64,000 nt of DNA from Iris pallida (Eukaryota > Streptophyta > Magnoliopsida > Asparagales > Iridaceae): the NCBI GenBank assembly GCA_029216955.1, contig JANAVB010005597.1, forward strand, positions 49,349,614-49,413,613, in the 5' to 3' direction. Shown here piece by piece: positions 1 through 10,543 of the stretch. The notes beneath the pieces were generated by a model. The model had not been told where the DNA came from, did not search any database, and saw only the letters and a program-made list of their open reading frames with translations. The translations under genes were made by a program, and so were the position numbers. Numbering within the stretch: the stretch's first letter is position 1; each line of letters begins with the position of its first letter.

Positions 1-322
1 ACTAACCTTTACTTGTAAAGGCTGATATCAGAGAACAAAATGAGATGGTAAGATGAGTCAAATGAAGGGTAACATCAGTGAAGGATATAACCTAACACAT
101 GCCTCACATACCCACACCTGATGCATCACTCTGTAGATTCCTACACACTGGTTTGTTGTTCAAGACACTGCTGCTGTCAGTAACATCTGCAGGTTGTCCA
201 CCTAAACACCCATACTTCCCTCTGAATAATAACCAACTCACAACTGCAACTTTGCATTTAACTTGCTGTAATTATGTAGTTTAATAAACAGATTTGAACC
301 TCCCACATAAGGGTCCCTATGG

Positions 323-381
<59 letters not shown>

Positions 382-2845
382 TTGTTTACAATTGCATATA
401 ACTAATGCATATGGTGATATTGAAGACAATGTCCATTGCAGGAACTGCAAGCCAATTGCTGCACAGGTATGTGCATAATACACACACCCATAGCACCTAT
501 CCATGGCTGCACACCTATCCAGTGCTGATGTTACAACAGTAATTATTCTGCCAATTTACAGAGAGTGACACCTATTTCATTCATTGATATATAGGTTCAC
601 TAGTGACTCCTCTTGTGTTCAGTCCATTCGTGCTATCTCTTACACTATGTGTATACCCTTTATTATGACACTACCTCTGTTCGATCCTATATTTGTTGTT
701 TTCCTATTTCCTGTTACCGCTTGTGGTTGTGTGTAATCCTATGGACACTCATAAGGAAACCCTGATACCAAGGAATCACGATCAGGCCCTAGCTTTCCCT
801 TATACGATTAGGGGTATGTTGCACTTAATCAAGGTGTACAGGACATACTTGCTCGATCCACACGCACACAACTGGGTCATGCTCTGTTCGAGCAGAGGTG
901 TATGAAGTATCTCACCTTCCTTGTTTCTTAATGTTTTGGGGGACATATAAGTACTGTGTTCTTCCCACAGATTTCAGGTATCTCCATACATCCAAATATG
1001 GCTGCACATTGGGCTTCCTATCTCGATACTGGACTGCTGCCCACCCACAGGGTCTTCCCCGACCTACTTCCTTATAGTTCATTGCATTGGTGTGACCCTT
1101 CACTTTACTGATACGTCATCTTAATGACTGATACCCATGTATTTGACTGAAACAAATTTGACAGCAGGTATCCAAACGGATACCTATTACTGAAACAACA
1201 TATACGAATGTGCAACCAAGTGCAAGTGCAGCTGATACCATATTGACACTATTGACCTTACTCTATAATCTAACAAAGGTATCGGTCGACTCGAGTTATG
1301 ATTGGTACCACACCTAGCACATACATCCCTTGGTCACATAGACTCCTACACATGTTCCCTCTACCTACTACATAAATGTGAAATTGTCTTTCCGTTTCCC
1401 ACTACCAATATCAAATACCTGTTTTGTGTCAAACACCCTTTACCCGCTATAGGAATTTTTTATTCCTGCTACACTGACCTGAACCCACCATACGGTGCTG
1501 GACAGACAGCGTTTGCAGCTATCTGCAGGACGCGGTTTGCCAATTGGGAACACACACCTGGTACATAACACACATAGAAGAGCATTCTGAGACTTATCCT
1601 CACTAAGAATTCAATTAGCCTATTATCAAATAGCAAAAGCAATGAAACAAGCCCCTTATATACTTGTACAATTCCTAATATCCTGGCCACCAAGGTTGGA
1701 ACCTACAGATCCTTGCTTGCTAAAATGCAACCCTGTGCCTATGGGTCTTGCCTTCTATTGATTTGACAGGCACAAAGTGTAAGGCTTGATGCATACATCA
1801 ATGTGATATCATGGTATCAACATAATCAGACACGGAATAACTGTTACCTTATTAACTACCCACAGGATACCTGATACTTTTCATGTTTGCAAGTATCATG
1901 TATCGACTGGCACATGATATGAGTACCAATATCTATGCAAGCTGAGGCAACTTGACCCACTGTGACTTTGTGCAGCTTTTCCTTGACAGAGACTTGCAAT
2001 ATCTAACGCAACTCCGACTGGTACTACCCCTGATACTAAGTAGTCCGCTTACTATCTACCGCGCACAACTGACAGTAGGATAGCGCACATTGCGTGCATG
2101 CCCTCTGTCCAAACTTTGGCAGAGTTTATACTTGCTATCCACGCCCTCCTGAACGTAATGGTACAACAATGTTTGCACCCCGACTTCTCTCTAATAAACA
2201 GAGCCCCTATGTTCAATATGTCCTCTAAGAAAACTCGAATTCTGATACAGGGGATACCCAGTAGACTTAATGGACACGACCATGCTTACATAAAGTTTCC
2301 TACTTAGTAATTACTTCAAACATCTATCAATTCCCTCATCCCATGCTTTGTTAAAGACAGTAATGGTAAGTTTAGGGGTGGTTTAGTTTACCTCTTTGGT
2401 TTCGAAGTGAAAATCGATCGTTCCTTGACCCTTCTCTGATATCACCTCGCGGCAGGGAAGAAGTGGAGAACTAGGGTTCGGCCACAAGCCTCTGATACCT
2501 CTACTTATACTAGGGTTTTGTTGATTGAAGGATAGGATTGAATATCTCCCCTTCTATCCAGAGCTGGATTCGAACTCTTCTAATCCAGAGATTTAAATTT
2601 TGAACCGGCCGTTTGAAATTTAAACCGAGAATTTTACACTCCAGTCCCTCTCTTTGATCTATTTGTGAAACATCCCTTCCTGTATTGGAATTTTTGAGAA
2701 AGACCCCTTTGCTATCCCTTATTGCATACAAGAGTAATCTAATACATTCACACTAATTGCCTATTAAAAGCCTTTATGCTTTTAAGTAATTATTCAGCAA
2801 AAATTTATAATAATAAAAGATGGAAATTTGGGTCAAGGGCTTACA
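1..2845 (-). mobile_element. LTR of the large-LTR gypsy derivative, partial (copy 1)
   Basis: This matches 34631-37469, the right LTR of the complete element at 27571-37469. It ends in the same TTACA and is followed by the same AATTG (2846-2850) and the same copia-LTR flank. It is therefore the duplicated right LTR rather than an independent third insertion. Its left part lies outside the window. The open frames here are short, match no family I know, and are the same in the other LTR copies, so I do not call genes. In element orientation (minus) the LTR begins TGTAAGCCC. Confidence 0.8.
327..379. repeat. (TA)n microsatellite inside the LTR
   Basis: About 26 TA units. The same place in the other LTR copies has (AT)n at 34959-35002, and a longer, interrupted tract at 29031-29103. 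Length differs in all three copies. Confidence 0.95.
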
Positions 2846-2850
2846 AATTG

Positions 2851-3594
2851 GGTAATAACATTGTATGTATGATGGGCTGTTGATTAAAATGGAATCCATG
2901 TCCCAATACATCGGGTTGATGATGTCCTCTTAAGGAGCTCATAAGCATTGTCATGTAAACCCTGCAGGTGGATTATATCCGACATGACAAATAAAGTTGA
3001 GCGGAACTACTTAAGGATAAAAATGTCGAATCAATATAGTTGTCCGTAACTTAATTTGATCGACAGACATACGATATCTTAACATGGAGAGCCAAACGAG
3101 CATATAATAAAAGGAGCCCACAAACATAATTTGGGATTAGGGAGGTAGTGCAACAATAGCTCATTAGTGGACCGAGCTATTGTTAACGGGCCTGGATTGT
3201 GTGTTCGGGCTGAACACGGGATATCCATATCCGTTGGGTGGCCTAACCCTAATTTCTTCTCATGGTCCCTGCCGTAGCCTATATATATCCTCTATTCTCT
3301 GGCCGCCAGATTACTGATCAGAAATCTAAATTTTCTCTAAATTCGTGATTCATGTAAGGAGAGAAAGAGAGGGCTGCCAAGGAGAAGAAAAGGTTGGGAG
3401 ATCGTCACCCACACGACGTCCAACTCGAGGAAGGAATACGTGCAGAAGATCTTGGGGTTGTCCGCTCGAGATTGCCAGGAATTACTTGTCTCCTTTCCGT
3501 CGCAGGTATAATTCGTGAACCCTAGTTTTCGCCTATGAAGGGTTAGAACACGTATTAGATCTGTTTAACTTTCTATCGATCAATACGCACACCA
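2851..3594 (+). mobile_element. Copia LTR, 3' portion (copy 1)
   Basis: Duplicate of 37475-38214. It is the part of the copia LTR lying 3' of the nested gypsy derivative. It has a TATA-like stretch near 3281-3290, followed by a GA-rich leader-like segment. The 3' boundary is inferred, near the CA of the sequence ending at about 3593, where similarity to the gypsy LTR begins. The copia element that owns this LTR is visible only upstream of copy 2 (24381-27570). Confidence 0.6.
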
Positions 3595-5536
3595 AAAAGG
3601 GTCATGGGAATCTCCAGTTCCATCATTCCTATGCCTTGAGCATCCTCTAATATGTAAATAACAGTAATTAGGAGTAATTACAAGAGTTAGAGTTAGGATT
3701 TACCTCTTGAGAGTTGGAATCCCAAAAAAAGTCCCAAAATTGGTTCTTTTGGGTCAAGAGCCAAATATAAGCCTCCAACCCCTCCATGCTAGGTTCTACT
3801 TAGATAAAAATCACAAATAAGAGATAAACAATGGGTTAGCACCAAGATTAGAGAGAGATATAGAGAAATGGGAGAGATTGGAAGAGATTTGACTTACTTT
3901 TGAGCCTAAAATTCAAAGGGAAAGAAAGAGATCTTTGTAGAATGAGAGAAAGGAAGAGAGAGAGAGAGAGAGTTTTTCTTGAAATGGGAAGAAGAGAGGG
4001 AGTGAGCTGCTGGCCGGCCACTAATTTGAGGGTGTTATGGCATTTGTGCAAAGTCACAAATGCCCTCCAAGTCAAGGAATAGAAGGGTTTTGAGTTGGGG
4101 TCAAAATGGTAAATTGGAAACTCCTAATTTCAAGTTCTAAATCTAATTCTAATCCCTAATCCCACTAAAATAAAATAGGATTAGTCAAATATAAATATTT
4201 GGGTTTGGTCATGACAAGTTTGTCGGTTCCAGTTGGGTCCAAAACTGACCCGGGTCACTACACAAGTCGAAATGAGACAAAATTCAAACCCTATCAAAAA
4301 ACCCCCAAAATACAATTAAAATATAAAAATTCCAAAAAATATTAAAATATAAAAATGACCAAAATCATAATACATCAATTTAAATATTATTAAAATAATA
4401 TAAAACTCACCAATTAATCAAAATCCTAAATAATTCAAAAGTCAAAATGACTAAATATCCTTAGACAAAAAGTGGTAATTAGCTAATCTAGTCACATGGG
4501 TTAGGCCTCCATGGTCATGGTTAGTCTCTAGGCTAAGCAGCTCTAAGGTTACACTAGCCAAAGAACAAAATCACAAAATACTAATTTAATTAAATTAAAA
4601 TAATCAAAATTACTAATAAATCAATAAAACGATTTAAACCTATTATTAAATAATCAATTGTACAAAAGTTTAAAATTACTCTCATTTTAGAAAAGTGGTG
4701 GTTACATATGGAAGTTCATGCGGCCACGGAAGTTCATGCGGCTGCGGAAGTTCATGCGGTTGCGAAAGTTCATGCGGCCACGGAAGTTCATGCGGCTGCG
4801 GAAGTTCATGCGGTTGCGAAAGTTCATGCGGCCACGGAAGTTCATGCGGCTGCAGAAATTCATGCGGCCACGGAAGTTCATGCGGCTGCGGAAGTTCATG
4901 CGGCCACGAAAGTTCATGTGGCCACGGAACTATTCTTCTTCTCTATTATTCCGAGAAGAAGAACCATGCAAAAGCCATAGCTTCCAAGCTTCATAAAACC
5001 TTCATCTAGAGTCCAAATTCGAACTTCCATAGGTCAAAATAGGGCAGAATGAAATTTTCTACAACATGGAACCATCAGAACTTGATAATAACAAGATTAA
5101 ATAGATCAAAATCTAAGAAATTCAAAATAAAATAAACTTAGATCTACAAGGAATGAGCCATGGAAAGTAGAAATACTAAGTATTAAAGTGTGTTAGAATC
5201 TCATGAGGAAGAGAATGGAACAATAAAAACGGAGTTCCTCCTTGAAGCAAGCTACACTTGCCTAAGCCCTACTCCCTGGTAGGTGAAGAAGTAATAGTGG
5301 ATAAGAAGAAGTGATGGAGAAGAATTAATGAGGAGAGGGAGGGTGAGGTGGAAATATAAATGATGGTGGTGGTGGTAGGTGGGGGTTTGGTCCACAAAAA
5401 CTAAGCCAAACTGAACCAGCAAGTTGAACCGAACCAAAAAATGAAATGCCAAAATAACCATGCAAGGAAATATGCAATACGAGTCAAGATATGCACACGT
5501 ATACCAAAATACGTAATACGAACTATTGTCGTTACA
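3595..5536 (-). mobile_element. Gypsy left LTR, truncated (copy 1)
   Basis: Similar to the last part of the long right LTR (about 14245-15314 and 16970-17997) but lacking the first ~3.7 kb. It also lacks the ~1.65 kb segment found at 15315-16965 of the right LTR. It ends in GTTACA at 5536. Read on the minus strand this gives a TGTAAC LTR start, preceded by a purine-rich tract (5537-5560 region) that serves as the polypurine tract. It abuts the copia LTR at its left side. Divergence from the right LTR is clearly larger than divergence between the two block copies, so the element is old relative to the block duplication. Confidence 0.7.
4711..4928. repeat. 18 bp minisatellite, about 12 units (copy 1, left LTR)
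   Basis: Tandem units of GAAGTTCATGCGGCCACG, with variants in the last six bases (GCTGCG, GTTGCG, GCCACG). Because 18 is a multiple of three, all three plus frames and one minus frame stay open. The resulting ORFs are low-complexity (GSSCGCG-, VHAATE-, MRLRKF- and NFRGRM-type repeats) and I do not treat them as genes. Block copy 2 has about 9 units here (39334-39498). Confidence 0.95.
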
Positions 5537-5725
5537 ACTCTACCACCTTAAAAGAATTCCGTCCTCGAAATTTAATTAAAATGCTAGAGAAGCAAGGACA
5601 AGCTCTACTAACCACAGGCAAGCTATACCAATCAGTCCATCATGCAGTCATTCATTCAAGCGAGGAATTGAAAGCATAAGACATAAGGAAGACATTATAC
5701 CTTACGAGTCAAACATGTCAGGATA

Positions 5726-7310
5726 TCATAATCGGATATCATCCTCACGCTCCCATGTTGACTCACCCAAAGAGTGATGACCCCAAGCAACTTGGACTAA
5801 ATTAATAGCCTTGTTCTTGAGTATCTTCTCCCTCCGGTCCAACATAGACACGGGCCTCTCCTCATACGAAAGGTTGGTACCAACAACCAATTCCGAATGA
5901 TCCAGGGTGGCCCGGGTCTGGGATATATCGTCGCAGTTGGGATACATGGAGCACATCATGTACCTCATGTAGCGACGGTGGAAGAGCAAGACGATAGGAT
6001 ACATCACCTACTCGCTCCAGAATGTCGAACGGCCCTATATACCTAGGACTAAGCTTTCTCCGTACGCCGAAATAAATGATGCCACGGTTAGGCGAAATCC
6101 TCATGAATACATGATCGTCGACCGAGAATTCAAGGGGCACCTATGAGAATCGGCCCAATGGCGCTGACGATCTTGTGCAACGCGAAGATGATCTTTGACT
6201 CTCCTGACCGCCTCAACTGTCTGAGTGATCATTTCTGGACCAAGCATCTGCCTCTCTCCAACATCGTCCCATGCTAGTGGGGATCTGCACTTCCTTCCAT
6301 ACAGTGCCTCGAACGGTGCCATCTGGATACTAGCTTGGAAACTGTTATTGTACGAGAACTCCACCAAGTGCAGGTGATCTTTCCACGAACCACCAAGTCG
6401 AGTGTACAAGATCTCAACATATCTTCAAGAGTCTGGATGCGTTCCGACTGACCATCTGTCTGCGGGTGATAAGCTGAGCTGAACTGGAGGTGAGTTCCCA
6501 AACTCTCTTGCAAGCTACGCCAAAAGTGCGACATAAATCTTGAATCTCTGTCCGAGGTGATACTGACTGGTACACCGTGAAGTCTGACAATCTGCCTGAG
6601 GTACATCTCTGCTAGTTGAGCCGTCGACTGACCAACTTTGAATGGGAGAAAGTGAGCCACCTTCGTGAGCCTGTCTACTATCACCCATATAGCATCTCTA
6701 CCAGCTGGGGATCTAGGCAATCCAGTCACGAAATCCATGGTTACATGCTCCCACTTTCATTCTGGAATTGGCAAGGGCTGAAGAAGTCCAGCTGGCCTCT
6801 GATGTTCAGCCTTAACTTGTTGGCAAACCAAACACCGAGAGACGAACCGGGCTATCTTCCTCTTCATGTCGTTCCACCAAAAGTACTGTCGGATATCACG
6901 GTACATCTTTGTACCATCGGGATAAATCGAATACGAGAACTGTGAGCCTCTGTCATGATCTCCTGTCTGATATCTCCACTGGGTACAAAGACGCTTACCA
7001 TGTCGAAGTGTACCATCTTATGAATGCATAACTCTGGTCTTCGTCCTGCCTCACACTCTGCTCTTAGCCAATGAAGCTTAGAATCTGTTGACTGTGCCAT
7101 CCGGATCATCTCGACTATAGTGGACTGAACTTGCATACTGGCCATCAATGCCACACTGGAAGGGAGAACAACTTCTATATCCATCTTCTGAAGATCTGCT
7201 AACAGCTCTGGTTGCGCTGTTAGGAAATAAACTCCGACTCTCCTGCTAAATGCATCTGCTACAACATTGGCCTTCCCTGGGTGGTACTGCAGGTTGACAT
7301 CATAATCCAC
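5726..7310 (-). pseudogene. Integrase with C-terminal chromodomain, frameshifted, copy 1
   Basis: Pieces in order on the minus strand are: the RNase H-integrase linker (6864-7310), the DDE core (6274-6738, starting [19 protein letters not shown], with [12 protein letters not shown] and the glutamate region [10 protein letters not shown]), the C-terminal part (5862-6140, ending in VHDVLHVSQLRRY), and a chromodomain-like end (5726-6007; WGHHSLGESTWEREDDI). A one-base difference near 6391 and another indel near 6440 break the core, while copy 2 reads through (40669-41310). Chromodomains of this group are thought to steer integration to heterochromatin. Confidence 0.87.
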
Positions 7311-7389
7311 GAGTAGCTCTAGTCACCTCCTCTGACGCATGTTAAGGTCTTTCTGGGTAAAAACATACTTAGGCTCTTATAGTCGGTAA

Positions 7390-8485
7390 AAATCTCTACC
7401 CTATCTTCCGTACAAGTAGTGCCTCCATAACTTAAGTGCAAACACTACGGCTGCCAACTCCAAGTCATGGGTTGGGTAATTCCTCTCATGATCACGAAGT
7501 TAGCGTGACGCATAAGCTATTACCTTCCCATGCTGCATCAGAACACATCCTAGACCCCTGCCTGAAGCATCACAATATACTGAGAATCCTCCGATTCCAT
7601 CTGAAAGTGTGAGAATGGGAGCCGTCATCAAGCTTCGCTTCAACTTCTCAAAAGAACTCTGATACTCTGCTGTCCAAGCAAACTGCACATCCTTGCGGGT
7701 CAACTGGGTCAAGGGTGCTGAAATTTGAGCAAAGTCTGAAACAAATCGCCGGTAGTAGCCGGTCAAGCCAAAAAAACTGTAAATTTCTGCCACTGTGCTA
7801 GGTACCGGCCATGTTTCAATGGCCACGATCTTCTGGGGATCCACTTCTCCTCCTCCTCTGGTGATGATATGGCCCAAGTACGAAATGCGATCGAGCCAGA
7901 ACTCACATTTACTAAACTTGGCATAAACTGATGCTCTCTAAGAATATGAAGAACAACTCTGAGATGCTGCTCATGCTCCGCCTTACTCTTGCTGTAGACC
8001 AGGATGTCGTCTACGAACACAATCACGAACTGATCCAAATAAGGCATGAAGATGCGATTCATGAGGTCCATGAACACGGTCGACGCATTGGTTGCTCCAA
8101 ATGGCATCACAAGGAACTCCCAATACCCATATCGGGATCTGAAAGCTGTCTTCGGGATGTCCTGCTCTCAGACTCTGATCTGATATCCTGACCGTAAGTC
8201 AATCTTCGAGAATAGCTGTCCCTCTGAGTTGATCAAACAAGTCATCTATCCTCGGAGAGGGTATATGTTCTTGATTGTCACTGAGTTTAAGGTACGATAA
8301 TCTACACATAATCTGGACGTACCATCCTTCTTTTTCACAAGAAGCATCGGGGCTCCCCAAGGTGATCCACTAGCACGAATGAATCCCTTGGTTCTGAGTT
8401 CTTCAATCATCTTGTACAATATCTCTAGCTCTGATGGTGCCATCCTGTAGACTCTCTCTGACACTGGGGCTGATCCGGGAATCAA
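7390..8485 (-). pseudogene. Reverse transcriptase and RNase H, frameshifted, copy 1
   Basis: Reverse transcriptase fragments lie at 8246-8485 (fingers, with [21 protein letters not shown]) and 7763-8110 (palm, with the FVDD catalytic box in [16 protein letters not shown]). RNase H follows at about 7390-7877, with [10 protein letters not shown] and [19 protein letters not shown] holding its acidic residues. Frames change near 8110-8246 and 7763-7877, and a stop interrupts at 7502. In block copy 2 the palm, thumb and RNase H region is one open frame (41976-42686), so at least two of the breaks here are private to this copy. The enzyme would copy element RNA into DNA; it is not functional as written. 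Confidence 0.88.
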
Positions 8486-9036
8486 GTCGATAGTAAACTC
8501 GATCTCTCGCTCTGACGATATTCCTGGAAGCTCTTCGGGAAAACATCTGAAAACTCTTCAACTATCCGGGGTAACTGCACTACTGCTACTGCCATCCGCA
8601 ACACCGGAGGAGAAGGTTCAACTTCGCCTCGGGAAAAGGAAAACTCCGGCTCGCCTGGAATGCTAAAAATAACCCTGCCGATGTGGCAGTCTATCCTAGC
8701 ATACTGGTCCCTCAACCAATCCATCCCTAAGACCACATCATAATCGGCCATCGGAAACTCTATCAATCTAGCAGGAAATTCTCTACCGCTAACTACGATC
8801 CGACACGAGGAAAATACTCTATCTACTCCCACAAGTCCGTTACCAGTAAGTATATTGAGCCTTACTGATAATGACTCGGGTTCCATTCCTATCCGTGTCG
8901 CTAATCGTGCAGACATAAATGAATGCGAGGCATCAGAATCAAATAATACGGAAGCTGAAAAGGTGTTGACGAGAATAGTACCTGCCACTACCTCACCTGG
9001 TGCCAACCCTTCTTCTCCCATGGTTAAAGCCAGCAC
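8482..9036 (-). pseudogene. Retroviral-type aspartic protease, copy 1
   Basis: A 184-codon fragment matching the plant gypsy protease family, which would cleave the element polyprotein. The core is visible: a GTILVNTF strand, then the active-site loop as FDSDASHSF, then the later VLGMDWL motif. The usual active-site triplet is D-S/T-G; here it reads DSD, so the glycine is replaced by aspartate. The same change occurs in block copy 2 (43370-43615), so it predates the copies' divergence or is a haplotype-shared mutation. It follows gag and precedes RT on the minus strand. As seen, it would be expected to be catalytically impaired. Confidence 0.8.
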
Positions 9037-9102
9037 TTGACCATGTCCTCTGGATGCGGGTCCCCTCTACTGAAAATTTCTCTGTCTGCTCTGGATCAGG
9101 GC

Positions 9103-10365
9103 TTAGGCTTGGACATAGTGCTGCCGTCTCTGCTGCTGGAACGCCTGGGCCTGCGTCGGCAATGGCCTCGAGAACGGATACTGCTGCTGCTGCTGGACTA
9201 GTGCTGGTCCTCTAACTGAAGGACTAGAGAAGGCTGATGATGAACTCCCTCTGTTCGGGTAGTTCCCAACCCTGTGGTCCGGGGCACCACAAACTAAGCA
9301 CAAATCCTGTGCTCGGCGACACTCTGACACCACATGTCTTGGCTTCCCGCAGTGTGAACATCCCACTGCGGAAGACTGCTTCTGCTTCTGCTGCTGAGGG
9401 TGCGTCGGGGTTGAATGTTGAACCGACGTCACTGAGGTCGCCCACCTCGGAGCTCTAATGGTCAAGGCCTTGGCTGCTGGGGCTGGTGCTGAAGACTGAT
9501 TCATCTGACCATGGGATCGCTTCCGACCTCCGGTCCTGTCCACGATCCTCTGGGAGGTGTACTCGTGCCTCATAGCTGCCCTCAATACTGCATCAAAAGT
9601 CTGATGCACAAACTGTTCCATTGCTAGCAAAATCTCCAGGTGAAGCCGCTTCTGGAACCGCTGGGCTCTATCGAACTCGGTTGCTACCAAGGTGGGAGCA
9701 AACCGACTAAGTCTCGGAAACTCGACCGCATATCCGTCGACCGTCCTGCCCATCTGCTTCAAATTGGTAAACCTTGTCTGTAGATCGTACCGAGCTACAA
9801 CATCGAAATACTTAGTCTGGAATCTCTCTCTGAATACTGCCCAAGCAATAGGTGCCCTTAATCCAACCGTCTGCGCTGCCCACCAGCTGCGGGCCAAATC
9901 CAATAGCTGTAGGCGCACCACGGCCACCTTTTCGTCTTCTGGGGTCCTGGCTGCTTCTAGGATGACCTCAGTGTCCTGAAGCCAAGCATCAGCAGCGATA
10001 GCATCTTCGCTGCCATCGAAGAATGGAGGGTTCAGGCGCTTGAAACTGTTCGCTGCACTGTTACCCTGATGACCTCCTCTGGCCAGAGCATCTGCCATCG
10101 CCTGGTGCAAGGCATCTCCTCGCCGATCTTGGGAAGCTAATAGTGACCTGATGAGACCCACCAAAGTGCCATCATCAGGCTCTACAGGCTGAACTGGCTG
10201 GATTGGTGGCTCTCCTCCGGTAGGCACGACTCTGGAGGTTACTCCTGAATGCTGGACTTGATCTCCAGGTTGCTGCTGGTCCACGGGAGGTGCTCCGCCT
10301 TGCTGATCGTAGGACCAGGAACAATGCCGCTGAAGAAGACGACATAAGGAATAAGGAAGGACCAT
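9103..10365 (-). pseudogene. gag: gag polyprotein (retrotransposon capsid), copy 1
   Basis: An open frame of 420 codons encodes the structural protein that packages element RNA. The N-terminal third is proline/glutamine rich. A retrotransposon gag domain follows (AWLQDTEVILEAA, then LARSWWAAQ, about residues 130-165). Two zinc knuckles lie near residues 335-375. The first, CSHCGKPRHVVSEC, fits C-x2-C-x4-H-x4-C. The second, CLVCGAPDHRVGNY, has Tyr in place of the last Cys. The C-terminus is Q-rich, and the link to the protease frame is broken near 9100-9240. The start codon is simply the first Met of the open frame. Block copy 2 carries the same protein broken into three frames (43675-44855), so this is the better-preserved gag. 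Confidence 0.85.
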
Positions 10366-10494
10366 GATAGATCAACGATACAAGCATGTGATCAGGTCAA
10401 GATTTTCAGGGATTTAGAAGATACGAGTAGAGATCAAGGACGAGTACTGATTGAGACATCTATTCGGTAAACCCTCACATATCTTGATTTACAA

Positions 10495-10543
10495 GACCTG
10501 CATGGGCCACCACTTAAACCATATAATGCCCCAGAACCAGAAT
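10495..10543 (-). promoter_or_regulatory. Primer-binding-site candidates beside the right LTR
   Basis: On the minus strand, four bases after the LTR end, the sequence reads TGGTTCTGGGGC (plus 10528-10539). It starts with TGG, as a site pairing with a tRNA 3' CCA would. A second TGG-starting motif lies further in, the reverse complement of GACCTGCATGGGCCACCAC (10495-10513). The second motif recurs exactly at 45070-45088 and beside the LTR of the unrelated-looking element at 33467-33485. Neither matches the common initiator-Met primer site TGGTATCAGAGC. Which one primes is not decidable here. Confidence 0.45.

Larger units (their letters stand above)
5537..10543 (-). mobile_element. Ty3/gypsy chromovirus internal region (Tekay/Del-like), copy 1
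   Basis: About 5.0 kb between the two LTRs, read on the minus strand in the order gag, protease, RT, RNase H, integrase, chromodomain. That is the Ty3/gypsy order, and the chromodomain after integrase marks a chromovirus. A PPT lies next to the left LTR and a primer-binding candidate next to the right LTR. The coding region is split over several frames by short indels, so the copy is not autonomous as sequenced. Block copy 2 holds the same region at 40105-45118, with partly different breaks. Assignment to Tekay/Del rests on the style of the chromodomain and the very long LTRs, and is moderate. Confidence 0.9.

Noticed and set aside
1..2845. An independent third insertion of the large-LTR element
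   Set aside because: Its right flank (AATTG plus copia LTR) is the same as that of the right LTR at 37469, so it is the duplicated locus, not a new insertion.
4695..5009. Overlapping open frames on both strands (Cys/Gly/Ser-rich, Ala/His-rich, Arg-rich)
   Set aside because: They are produced by an 18 bp tandem repeat whose length is a multiple of three. No domain, and the arrays vary in unit number.
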